Source of the DNA: Gordonia sputi NBRC 100414
GTDB lineage: Bacteria; Actinomycetota; Actinomycetes; Mycobacteriales; Mycobacteriaceae
Direction of reading: 5' to 3'
Length of the DNA stretch: 64,000 nucleotides
Assembly: GCF_000248055.1 (NCBI RefSeq)
Contig: NZ_BAFC01000065.1
Coordinates: 45,907-109,906, forward strand
Position numbers and translations under genes: made by a program. The notes beneath the pieces are model-generated. The model did no database searches. It was not told where the DNA came from and saw nothing but the letters and a program-made list of their open reading frames with translations. This document shows positions 1 through 8,194 of the stretch, piece after piece. Each line of letters starts with the position of its first letter. The first letter of the stretch is position 1.

Positions 1-113
1 GCACCTGATCGACACTTTCGAGAGGTCATCAAGTCCTCACGACGCCGGGTCGTCGAGTTCGCGCGAGGTGGCAGTTCCGCGTCCGCGTGATGTGCCAACA
101 TGGGAACGTGAGC

Positions 114-482
114 ATGGGCGACATTCCACAGGTACCGGTGACCGAGTTGCCGGACGATTTCACCGATCAGCCCGGCCGTGTCCTCCTCGACGTGCGCGAG
201 GACGACGAATGGAACGCGGGGCATGTCAGGGGTGCACTGCACATCCCGCTCGGCGAGATCCCCGGCCGATTGGACGAGATCGACTTGGACTCAGAACTCC
301 TCGTCATCTGCCATTCCAGCGGACGCTCGATGCGCGTCCTGCAGTACCTCGAGCAGGCGGGAATCGACGGCTCGTGTGTGCGCGGCGGAATGCTCGCGTG
401 GATCGAGAACAGCAAGCCGGTGCAGACGGGACCGGGTGACTCCGGAGACGGCGACAAGGCTCCCCCTCAGGACGCGAAGTAG
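114..482 (+). CDS. Rhodanese-like domain protein
   Basis: Single-domain rhodanese of about 122 residues. The family moves sulfane sulfur, or acts as a sulfur or phosphate carrier, through a catalytic cysteine. Visible are the LLDVREDDEW segment near the N-terminus, the GHVRGALHIPL segment, and the active-site loop CHSSGRS, where the Cys is the predicted nucleophile. There is no signal peptide, so it should be cytosolic. I chose the ATG at 114 because GGGA lies 8 bases upstream; GTG at 87, ATG at 90 and GTG at 108 are in frame and would add up to nine residues. The substrate cannot be told from sequence. It lies 10 bases before the next gene on the same strand and may be co-transcribed with it. 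Confidence 0.85.
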   Translation: MGDIPQVPVTELPDDFTDQPGRVLLDVREDDEWNAGHVRGALHIPLGEIPGRLDEIDLDSELLVICHSSGRSMRVLQYLEQAGIDGSCVRGGMLAWIENSKPVQTGPGDSGDGDKAPPQDAK

Positions 483-492
483 CGGCGCCACG

Positions 493-1578
493 ATGTACGA
501 CATGTGTCCGCGGTGCCGGATTCAGGCACCGCACCGGGACGGGCGTGAACACTGCCCGCGCTGCGGCGGCAACCTCGTCGTGGTCGAGTCCACGCAGGCG
601 GCCGCGCGGGTTCCTCGCCCGCCGGGGACTCCCACCTCTGCCGCCGGGCCGCCAACCCCTCCCGCCGGGTCACCTGTCATCCGCCGCGCGGCACCGCGCC
701 CCGCCCCCCAGCCGCGCCCCGTCCCCCAGCCGCGCCCGCAACAGACGCAGGCGCCTCGCATGTACCGCAGCCGCAACGTGCGCTGGGTGGCACGGCGACC
801 ACCCGAATCGTTTCCGCAGCGTCGGCAGCAGGTATATCGCGGCCCGCGGCTGATCCCTCGCTACACCTACCTGCCACGTTGGGGACTCCGCGACGATCCC
901 ATCGACGAACATCGGCTCGACGCTCCTGCCGAGCGCGCGTCCGAGACACTGCGAAGCGCGCTCGTGATGTGCGCCGGAGCCCTCGCGGCGTCGGCCGTCG
1001 TCCATCTCCTCCGCTACATCCTGCTGGTGATCAACCGGGGTACCGCGCTGCCGTCGTGGTTGATCGTCGTGAGTGCCGCGCTGGTCATCCTCGGCGGACT
1101 CGTCGCGTTGATCTCCGTCATCGGCGCACTCGTCGCCGCTGTGCGATGGCTGATCGCGGTGCGCGAACACGCCTACCGACACCGCGGACGCCGCGATCCG
1201 CGCCCGCTCTGGCAGATCATCGTCTTGGCCGGTATCCCGGTCATCAACGTGGTCGGGGCTCCGCTGCTGCTGCACGAGGCCGCGAACGCGGCGGCCGACG
1301 ACTGGCGCGAACGGGGCGTCGACGGCATGACACGCGCGGCGCTCGACCGCCTCTGGGTCGCGTGGGCGCTCGTCAACGCCCTGGCGATCTGGGCGGCGAT
1401 CACCTGGGCGGTCTCCCTGGCTTCCGGCTCGATCCAGACCGGCGCCGACGCCCTCGTGTTGATCACCATCAGCGCAGCGGTCTCGGCGGCGTTCGCGTTC
1501 TGGGCGTCGCGGCACCTGCCGAACGTCCTCGTCGCCGACGAGCCCGTCGTCAAGAAGCGGTGGGTGGCGGTCGCGTGA
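493..1578 (+). CDS. Zinc-ribbon, proline-rich multi-pass membrane protein (DUF4328 type)
   Basis: 361-residue protein in three parts. Residues 1-30 form a rubredoxin-like zinc ribbon with two CPRC knuckles (MCPRC and HCPRCGG). A Pro/Arg-rich disordered stretch follows to about residue 130. The C-terminal 200 residues hold about six hydrophobic segments, with the WxxxxLAGIPVINVVG and EAANAAADDW features I associate with DUF4328. The neighbour downstream is glpQ1, overlapping by 4 bases, which matches the M. tuberculosis pair Rv3843c-Rv3842c as I remember it. The ATG at 493 puts the zinc ribbon at the extreme N-terminus; the open frame extends further upstream but runs over the rhodanese gene. 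The function is unknown. The ribbon suggests a metal-dependent contact on the cytoplasmic side. Confidence 0.8.
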   Translation: MYDMCPRCRIQAPHRDGREHCPRCGGNLVVVESTQAAARVPRPPGTPTSAAGPPTPPAGSPVIRRAAPRPAPQPRPVPQPRPQQTQAPRMYRSRNVRWVARRPPESFPQRRQQVYRGPRLIPRYTYLPRWGLRDDPIDEHRLDAPAERASETLRSALVMCAGALAASAVVHLLRYILLVINRGTALPSWLIVVSAALVILGGLVALISVIGALVAAVRWLIAVREHAYRHRGRRDPRPLWQIIVLAGIPVINVVGAPLLLHEAANAAADDWRERGVDGMTRAALDRLWVAWALVNALAIWAAITWAVSLASGSIQTGADALVLITISAAVSAAFAFWASRHLPNVLVADEPVVKKRWVAVA

Positions 1579-2366
1579 GCACCGTCGAGAAGGTGTCGCG
1601 GTCGGGAAAACCCGCCGTCGTGGCACATCGGGGCGCGTCGTCGCAGGCGCCCGAGCACACCCTCGCAGCATATGAACTGGCGCTCGACCAGGGCGCCGAC
1701 GGCCTCGAATGCGACGTCCGGCTCACCGCCGACCATGAACTCGTCTGCATCCACGACCGGACCGTCGATCGCACGTCGAACGGCTCCGGAGTGGTCAGCG
1801 AGATGACGCTCGCGGAGCTTCGTGAGCTCGACTTCGGCAGCTGGCACGACGCCGACGCGCCCGCGTCGGTACTCACGCTGCGCGAGTTGCTCACGCTGAC
1901 CCTCGATTGGCGACGTCCCGTACGGTTGTTCATCGAGACCAAGCATCCCGTCCGTTTCGGGAGTCTCGTCGAGCAGAAGCTCCTCGAGATGCTGCACGAA
2001 TTCGGTGTTGCGACACCGCCGTCGGCCGATCACAGTCGCGCCGTCGTCATCTCGTTCTCGTCGGCGGGCGTGTGGCGGATTCGACGCCACGCGCCCATGC
2101 TGCCGACGATCCTGCTCGGCGATACGGCTCGCGTCCTGGGCGGCTCTGCGGCGACCGCGGTCGGCGCGACCGGAATCGGTCCGTCGGTCGAGACGCTGCG
2201 CATGCACCCCGACATCGTCGACAAGGCCGCAGCCGCGGGCCGCGTCACCTACTGCTGGACGGTCGACGAGCAGGCCGACGTCCAGCTCTGCGCAGACCTC
2301 GGTGTGCGTTGGGTCGCCACCAACCGACCGGCCAAGGTCCGTGACTGGCTGGTGACCGTCGACTGA
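1575..2366 (+). CDS. glpQ1: Glycerophosphodiester phosphodiesterase
   Basis: Predicted 263-residue GDPD with a TIM-barrel fold that hydrolyses glycerophosphodiesters to glycerol-3-phosphate plus an alcohol, using a divalent metal. The signature is complete: AHRGAS, PEHTLAAYELAL, the metal-binding ECDVR and HDRTVDRTSNG, and a late segment ending in CWTVDEQADV. There is no signal peptide, so it is cytosolic. The GTG start at 1575 overlaps the upstream TGA (GTGA), indicating translational coupling to the membrane protein. Its product could feed the glycerol-3-phosphate dehydrogenase encoded about 28 kb away in this window. Confidence 0.93.
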   Translation: MSTVEKVSRSGKPAVVAHRGASSQAPEHTLAAYELALDQGADGLECDVRLTADHELVCIHDRTVDRTSNGSGVVSEMTLAELRELDFGSWHDADAPASVLTLRELLTLTLDWRRPVRLFIETKHPVRFGSLVEQKLLEMLHEFGVATPPSADHSRAVVISFSSAGVWRIRRHAPMLPTILLGDTARVLGGSAATAVGATGIGPSVETLRMHPDIVDKAAAAGRVTYCWTVDEQADVQLCADLGVRWVATNRPAKVRDWLVTVD

Positions 2367-2390
2367 CCCCCGACGTGAGAGGGTGGACTC

Positions 2391-3377
2391 ATGGCCAAGA
2401 AGAGCAAACGAGGATCCGGTCCGCGTCCCGGGAGTAATCGAGCAGAGCGTGTAGCCGCGCGAAAGGCCCGCGCCGCAGCGACACTCGAGCCCTCGCCCCG
2501 TCCGTTCGCGGGCCTCGCGGCCGAATGCGACCTGGTGGCACTGCGGTCGTTCGTCAGTTCCGCGACAGCGGTACTCGACCTCATCGAGCCGGGGCCGACA
2601 TGGCCCGAACCCACGTCGGTGATGCCCGACGACGCGCCCCGTCCCGCCCCCAAACCGGGCGAACGCAACGAAGTGCTGTTGGCGACCATCCTGCCCGGCG
2701 CCATCCCCGCGGTGGTGCGCGAATTCCGCACCGCGCCACAGGGAGTCGCGGCAACACAGACCGATCCCGATCCGGCTGACGTCAACTCAGCTCTCGCCCA
2801 GTCGATTTCGTGGGCTGCACACGCGAAGCTCGGCGACGAGTACGAGGGGCCGGCACCCGAGTTCGACGGCACACTCGCCGACGTCCTGAAAGCCGATGCG
2901 CCGCTCGACATCATCGTCCACGACGACTTCTCCTGGTGGTTCCCCGACGGCGCGGAGGTGCCCGCCGAGATCGCCCCGATGGTCGAACGCGCCAGCGACA
3001 CCGTGCTGCCGACGGCGAGGCTGCACCCCAAGAGCGGCGTCGGAGCTCCGTGGTGGGTCGACGCGGGCGATCGCGCACATCTGCGGTGGGTGCGACCAGA
3101 ACCCGAGGACGTGCTGATGAACGCGCTGGCACGCCTGCACGCGGCCGGGCACCTCACGCTCGGTGAGGGCTCGCGGTTCGCTGGCTCGTTCCGTACGCAC
3201 GGACTGTTGGTGCCCGTCTTCGACCTCGACAACGAGATGCACCACGAAGAGTGGTACCCCGGTCTCGATCAGTTCGACGCCTGGCTCGCCGAAGCGCTCA
3301 CTGCCACAAGTGATCTGACCATCGACGAGCGCAGCTCACGAGATGGCCTGCGCACCCGCCAGGTGACGATCCGCTGA
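2391..3377 (+). CDS. DUF5926 family conserved actinobacterial protein
   Basis: 328-residue soluble protein. The Lys/Arg-rich N-terminus (MAKKSKRGSGPRPGSNRAER) resembles a nucleic-acid-binding or SEC-C-adjacent tail. The body carries segments such as HDDFSWWFPDG, GAPWWVDAGDRAHLRWVRPE and NEMHHEEWYPG. I recognise it as the actinobacterial DUF5926 family, which has no assigned biochemical role that I know. The GAGAGGGTGG upstream of the ATG supports the start. It begins 24 bases after glpQ1 on the same strand and converges with the lipoprotein gene, with only 4 bases between the stop codons. Confidence 0.75.
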   Translation: MAKKSKRGSGPRPGSNRAERVAARKARAAATLEPSPRPFAGLAAECDLVALRSFVSSATAVLDLIEPGPTWPEPTSVMPDDAPRPAPKPGERNEVLLATILPGAIPAVVREFRTAPQGVAATQTDPDPADVNSALAQSISWAAHAKLGDEYEGPAPEFDGTLADVLKADAPLDIIVHDDFSWWFPDGAEVPAEIAPMVERASDTVLPTARLHPKSGVGAPWWVDAGDRAHLRWVRPEPEDVLMNALARLHAAGHLTLGEGSRFAGSFRTHGLLVPVFDLDNEMHHEEWYPGLDQFDAWLAEALTATSDLTIDERSSRDGLRTRQVTIR

Positions 3378-3381
3378 CCGC

Positions 3382-4659
3382 TCAGTTGGCGTTCTGGTCG
3401 GCCTTGGTGAAGATGACGTACTGGGCCGAAGTCTGCTGGTACACGTCCTTGGGGTCGGTCCCGACCAATTCGGCCACGTACCGGCCGTAGCTGACCTCAC
3501 ACCAGTAGCCCGTGATGTTCTGGGTGACCTCGGAGAGGCAGCGTGCCGCCGGGAGGTTGGGGGGTGCGGGCACCGTCTTCATTCCGCGCGCGCGGTTGGA
3601 ATTCTCGAACGTGTCCATGATCTTCTTCGCGCCTTCTGGCGTCTTTGCCCGGTAGACGGTTGCCCTGTCCATTGCGTTGGCGGTCGATCCGACCTCGTTC
3701 AGCAGACGGAAGTCCGTCGCCGGATCCGAGGAGAAGAACGACATCGATCGCGGTCCGTACACGGCCCGGACGTTACCCGGATTGGGCGTCTTGACCTTCG
3801 CGTCCTTGATCTCCTGGTCGGTGTAGGGCAACGCGTAGATCAGGATGTGGTTCTGGTCCATCATCAGCACCTTCTTCGGCTGATTGCGCGCCTCCCGTTC
3901 GGCCTTGGTGGGCGTGGCCGGGAACTGGTCGATCAACGCGCTTTGAAGCTCGACGGCCTTCTTGATCGCCGGCTCCAGCTTGTCCTTCTGCGCGTCAGTC
4001 GTCTGGTAGTAGGTGTAGAGCACGTAGGTGTTGTGCGCGGTGATGGAGACCATGGCGGTGGTTCCGTCGGCATTTCCGGGGAACGAGATCACCCGGCTCC
4101 CCGACATCCCGTCGACGCGAACGGTGGTGGACTTGGGCCGTTTGAGGTACGCGTCGGCCATCTGATTCGCCGCGGCGGTGGCGTCGGCAGCGGTGATGTA
4201 CCTGGTCACGAAGTTGTTCAGTTCACGCTTGGTGCCCGCCCGGATGGTCTCGTCAGGTGTCGACGCCGACACGACGAAACCGTAGAGGATCGCGTCGTTG
4301 GCTTTCACGTTGGCGACGTCGTCTCCGACGACCGCTCGCACATTGGTCGTGCTGTAGAGCACCTGCATCGGCAGACCCATGTCGGTGAGGTCGGCGTCGA
4401 TCTCGAACGGCGCGACGATGTACTGCGCCATACGCTGCGCGTCGTAGGTGACGACCTGGTCTCCGGTGGCCTCACCGAATGGTTCCCGAGGTTCGGTCGG
4501 GTACTTGCCCGTGTCGAGAGACTTGACGTCGACGACCGCGTTCGCTGCGGGGTCGGAGTCGCTGACGGCGTTGCCGTCGACGGAACACCCGCTCAGCAGA
4601 ACAACCGCAGCGAATCCGCTCGCCAGCAGCGTCTTGGGTCCTCGCCGATTACCTCTCAT
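3382..4659 (-). CDS. Secreted lipoprotein (DUF7373-like)
   Basis: 425-residue exported lipoprotein. The N-terminus has a basic stretch (MRGNRRGPKT), a hydrophobic core and the lipobox LLSGC, so the mature protein would be lipidated on that Cys and anchored on the outer face of the membrane. The rest is hydrophilic, with repeated features such as NMADAYLKRP-like and YTYYQTTDAQKDKLEPAIKKA segments and two cysteines near the C-terminus (CLSE, WCEVSYG) that could form a disulfide. I believe it belongs to a lipoprotein family common in Nocardia and Gordonia (DUF7373); no function is known to me. The start at 4659 is preferred over 4719 because it begins the signal peptide and has GAGGG upstream. 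It is divergent from the dynamin gene across a 271-base gap. Confidence 0.75.
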   Translation of the reverse strand: MRGNRRGPKTLLASGFAAVVLLSGCSVDGNAVSDSDPAANAVVDVKSLDTGKYPTEPREPFGEATGDQVVTYDAQRMAQYIVAPFEIDADLTDMGLPMQVLYSTTNVRAVVGDDVANVKANDAILYGFVVSASTPDETIRAGTKRELNNFVTRYITAADATAAANQMADAYLKRPKSTTVRVDGMSGSRVISFPGNADGTTAMVSITAHNTYVLYTYYQTTDAQKDKLEPAIKKAVELQSALIDQFPATPTKAEREARNQPKKVLMMDQNHILIYALPYTDQEIKDAKVKTPNPGNVRAVYGPRSMSFFSSDPATDFRLLNEVGSTANAMDRATVYRAKTPEGAKKIMDTFENSNRARGMKTVPAPPNLPAARCLSEVTQNITGYWCEVSYGRYVAELVGTDPKDVYQQTSAQYVIFTKADQNAN

Positions 4660-4930
4660 CGTGTTACTCGCCCTCTCAGGTGGTGCGCACTCGGGCCAGC
4701 GTGGCCGCGACCGGTTCATTCAGTTCGCTCAGCAGGCTATTACACGACGCTCATATGAAGCATGTCCGCGTCATTCACGTCGTCTAGATGGCACAGCGTC
4801 GACGACGGGACGTTAGACTCACGCCCTGTCGGGCCGCAGATCGGTTTTGGTCTACAGGCGGTGCACCGACAATGCGGCGCCGTGGCGAATGTGTCCGGCG
4901 CGTACACGGATCGGGTACGGGGACGAGGCA

Positions 4931-6763
4931 ATGGCTGCACAGGCGCGGAGCGCAACGGAGCGGAAGTCCGCTGCCGGCGACGCGTCGGCCATTGTGGACG
5001 CCGCGTCGACCGTGCTGCGCGCCTACAAGATGGACACCCTCGCCGACGTCGCTGCCGCCAAACTGGCCCGGGATCGGCAGGCCCGCACGGTTGTGGTCGT
5101 CGGGGAGGTGCAGCGGGGTAAGAGTTCGCTGGTCAACGCGCTGGTCGGGCAACGCGACCTGTGCCCCGTGGGGGTCGAGGTGACCTCATCGACCGCGGTG
5201 TCGGTCACCGTCGACGCTGCCCTCGACGTCGACGAGACCGCCGAACTGTTCTTTCCGTCCGGGACATCGCGGACCACACCGGTCGATGAACTCGCGCAGT
5301 GGGTGACCACCGATGGTGCGCATGTCCGCGACCCGCAGGTCGACGAGCTGCCGACCTCCGCCGCAGTCGGGGTCCGCACGGCGCGGGTCTCCGACATGAC
5401 GTTGGTCGACACCCCGGGTGTGGGGGGACTCGACGTCGGGTTGGCCAAACTGGCTACGCAGTTGGCCCAACAGGCGTGTGTGCTGGTGCTGGTGTGCGAC
5501 GCGTCGTCGCCGTTGACGGCCCCGGAGATGGAGTTCGTCCGCGAGGCGTCGTCGACGGTCGACTCGGTCGTCGTGGTGGTGACGAAAACGGACAAGAACC
5601 TGCGCAGATGGCGCGAGATCGTGAGCGAGAACGAGCGCCTGCTGACCCGCGAGATCGGGCGTCCGTTCCCGGTTTTCGGGGTGTCGAGCCTGCTGGCATC
5701 GATCTCCGCCGACCTCGTCGAACCCGCTGAACGCGAGCGGCTCGAGAACGAGAGCGGTATCGCGACGTTGCGCTCCGAACTCACCCGACGGCTCGACGCT
5801 GCGGCAGATCTGCCGGAGGTCGACGCCGTGCGCACCTGCCTCGAAGGTCTGAAAGTGTTGCGCGCCAAGATCTCTCGCGAACTCGACGCCGTGCAGGCTG
5901 GCGCCAAAGCGCTACCCGACCTCACCGCTGAGCGCGACAGACTCACCGATCTGCAGGAGCAGGCGCGGGAGTGGGAGCAGTACCTCGCCCGTGACCTCAC
6001 GTTGCTGCGACAGCAGGCGGTCGACGGTCTCGAACGACGCCTCGACGACGTACGCGACAAGTGGACGCTGTACGTCAACAAGCACGGCATGCAGGTGCTG
6101 CGCCGCAGCGAACAGAAGTTCACCGCGGACATGCACGCCGATCTCCAATTGGCGATGGCGCAGACACTCGCGGAGTTCCTGCAGCGACTCCACGACACCG
6201 TCGTCGCCCCCCGATTCGCCGACGACCCCACCGTGTGGGAGGAACTGCGCGCACAGATCGTCGAGTCCATGCAGGACAAGCGGATCGAAACCCATCAGGT
6301 TGCGAGCAAGCGGCATGGTCTGCTCGATCCGACGCTGCTGACCATGGGTGTTGTCGGCTCCTCGACGCTCGGCGGGATACTCGGACTGAGCGCCCTGATG
6401 GGTGTCGGCGTCGTGGTCGGCACGGTGTGGGTCGGAGTGAACCTGGGTTTCCGTGCGATCCGAGCAGGCAAGGCGAACCTGCTGACCTGGCTGCGGGAGA
6501 CCATCGGCGCGACCAAGGCCGCAACCGGACGCCTCCTCGACAGTGCCGTTGCGCAGTCGCGACCAGAGATCGTCATCCGCTACCGAAACTATCTGCGCGA
6601 GAACATCGAGACGCTGCAGAACACGATCAACGAGGTCCAGAAGACAGCGCAATCCGACGCCGCGTCGCGGGAGAAGACCGTTGCCCGCCTGACGTCGAAC
6701 CTCGAGGTCGTCGACAAGCGGATCGCGTCGGCCGACAAGTATCTTGCGCAGGTGAAACGATGA
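4931..6763 (+). CDS. Dynamin-family GTPase (IniA-like)
   Basis: 610-residue bacterial dynamin-like protein. The GTPase motifs are G1 GEVQRGKSS (residues 58-66), a Thr/Ser-rich switch I (TSSTAVSV), G3 DTPGVGG (160-166) and G4 TKTD (218-221). Long charged helices follow, with a strongly hydrophobic Gly-rich stretch at about 472-510 that could insert into membrane, and a C-terminal coiled coil (NTINEVQKTAQ and beyond). Size and layout resemble M. tuberculosis IniA. Dynamin relatives hydrolyse GTP to bend or fuse membranes, and IniA has been shown to do so. The start at 4931 was chosen for the GGGGACGAGG ribosome-binding site; an upstream in-frame start at 4847 lacks one. It overlaps the next dynamin gene by 4 bases (ATGA), so the two proteins are probably made together. 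Confidence 0.88.
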   Translation: MAAQARSATERKSAAGDASAIVDAASTVLRAYKMDTLADVAAAKLARDRQARTVVVVGEVQRGKSSLVNALVGQRDLCPVGVEVTSSTAVSVTVDAALDVDETAELFFPSGTSRTTPVDELAQWVTTDGAHVRDPQVDELPTSAAVGVRTARVSDMTLVDTPGVGGLDVGLAKLATQLAQQACVLVLVCDASSPLTAPEMEFVREASSTVDSVVVVVTKTDKNLRRWREIVSENERLLTREIGRPFPVFGVSSLLASISADLVEPAERERLENESGIATLRSELTRRLDAAADLPEVDAVRTCLEGLKVLRAKISRELDAVQAGAKALPDLTAERDRLTDLQEQAREWEQYLARDLTLLRQQAVDGLERRLDDVRDKWTLYVNKHGMQVLRRSEQKFTADMHADLQLAMAQTLAEFLQRLHDTVVAPRFADDPTVWEELRAQIVESMQDKRIETHQVASKRHGLLDPTLLTMGVVGSSTLGGILGLSALMGVGVVVGTVWVGVNLGFRAIRAGKANLLTWLRETIGATKAATGRLLDSAVAQSRPEIVIRYRNYLRENIETLQNTINEVQKTAQSDAASREKTVARLTSNLEVVDKRIASADKYLAQVKR

Positions 6764-8194
6764 CCGCCTCCTCCGGCAACGATCCGGTGCATGCCGCTCT
6801 CGATCGCGGTCTGCGACAACTCGCCGGTCTCGGTGGCGACCTCGTCTCCCACGCCAACTCGATCGGCACCATCCTGTGGTCGCCGCCCCGAGTTGTCATC
6901 GTCGGACGCTTGAAGGCTGGCAAGTCGACGCTGGTCAACGCGCTGATCGGGGCGCCCGTTGCTGAGACCGCCGCACTCGAGGCCACCAACGTTGTCACCG
7001 TCTACTCCGACGGCAGCCCGTCGCGCGCCGAGATCGTCGGAGTCGACGGCCGACGCCACCGCGTCGCCGTCGCGGCCCATCAGCCGGTCGAGCTACCGCT
7101 GCGGTCGGCGGAGATCCAGTTCGTCGAGCGGTGGATGCCGTCGGCGTCGTTGCGGCAGCTCACACTCATCGACACGCCTGGATTGTCAACGCTGACAACC
7201 GAAAACGACACGGCCACACGACGTGCGGTGATCGACGGATTCGAGCAGACGCGCACGGCGTCCGTCGACGCCGACGCCGCGGTCTTCCTGTTCGACGCCG
7301 CGCCGCGCACAGACGAGATCGAGTTCCTCTCCCAGCTGCCGTTCACCCCCGCTCAACATGCTCGGAGTGCTGTCGCGAGCCGATTCGTTCGGCGAGGGCG
7401 CACTCGGACGGCGCGACCCGATTCCCCACGCCGCCGACCACGCTCGCGTTCTGGCAAAGCAACTGTCGGAGACGGTCAGCGACGTCGTGCCGATCTCCGG
7501 GCTCATGGCCCAAACCAGCCACACCGGCATGCTGACCGAAGACCTCGCGTCGGCGTTGGCCCGCCTTGCGCCGCTGTCCAGGCTCGACGTGGTGCGCACC
7601 TTCGACAACGACGACGTCCGAAGCGAGCTGCCGCCGCAGGTTCGCGCGCGATTACTCGGTCTGCTCGGGGAGTACGACGTTCTCAACGGTCGCCAGATCG
7701 CCGCTCGCGGAGCTGCGGAGCTCAATTCGTGGTTGACCTCGCTGTCGGGCATCGACCAATTGCGTGGCGCGTTGACCACGTCGACAGCCCGGTATGCCGT
7801 TCTGCATCGGGCACACCGTATCCTTGCCCGACTTGATCAGTTGGCTTTCACCCATCCGGCGCGCGACCACATCCGGACGCTCACGATGGGACTTCGCAAC
7901 ACACCGGAGTTGCATCTGGTCACCGTGCTCGAGGACTACCAGCGCATGCTGCGTACCGACCCGAACGCGGCGGTCACCGAGGAGTTGCACACCATCCTTC
8001 GTGCAACGTCGGTAGCCGGCCAGGTCGGGCTACCCCCATCGGCACCGTCGCATGCGGTGGCCGCAGAGGCGCAGCGTCGTCTGGCGATGGCGCATCAGCG
8101 TTCGCTCGCCACGAGTTCGGCGGCCGAGGATGCGGCACTCGTCGCCCTGATCCGCAGCTACACCCCGTTGACCACCCCGACCGCCCCCAGATGA
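6760..8194 (+). pseudogene. Second dynamin-family GTPase (IniC-like), apparent 1-nt frameshift
   Basis: The gene encodes a second dynamin-like GTPase, about 477 residues if repaired. G1 is GRLKAGKST (residues 49-57), G3 is DTPGLST (138-144). The frame then fails at about residue 196: it reads FTPAQHARS and on into an arginine-rich run. Removing one C from the five-C tract at 7346-7350 gives FTPLNMLGVLSRADSFG, which restores the expected hydrophobic strand and the G4-like SRAD, and continues without a stop to 8194. The other half therefore sits in the +1 frame from about 7351. Either the C tract is a sequencing error, or the gene is truncated after the GTPase core; re-initiation at ATG 7358 is conceivable. 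It overlaps both neighbours by 4 bases, as expected for an intact operon. Confidence 0.8.

Noticed and set aside
5023..6279. 418-codon Ser/Arg-rich minus-strand frame opposite the first dynamin
   Set aside because: Composition (Ser/Arg/Thr) is typical of an antisense third-position shadow.
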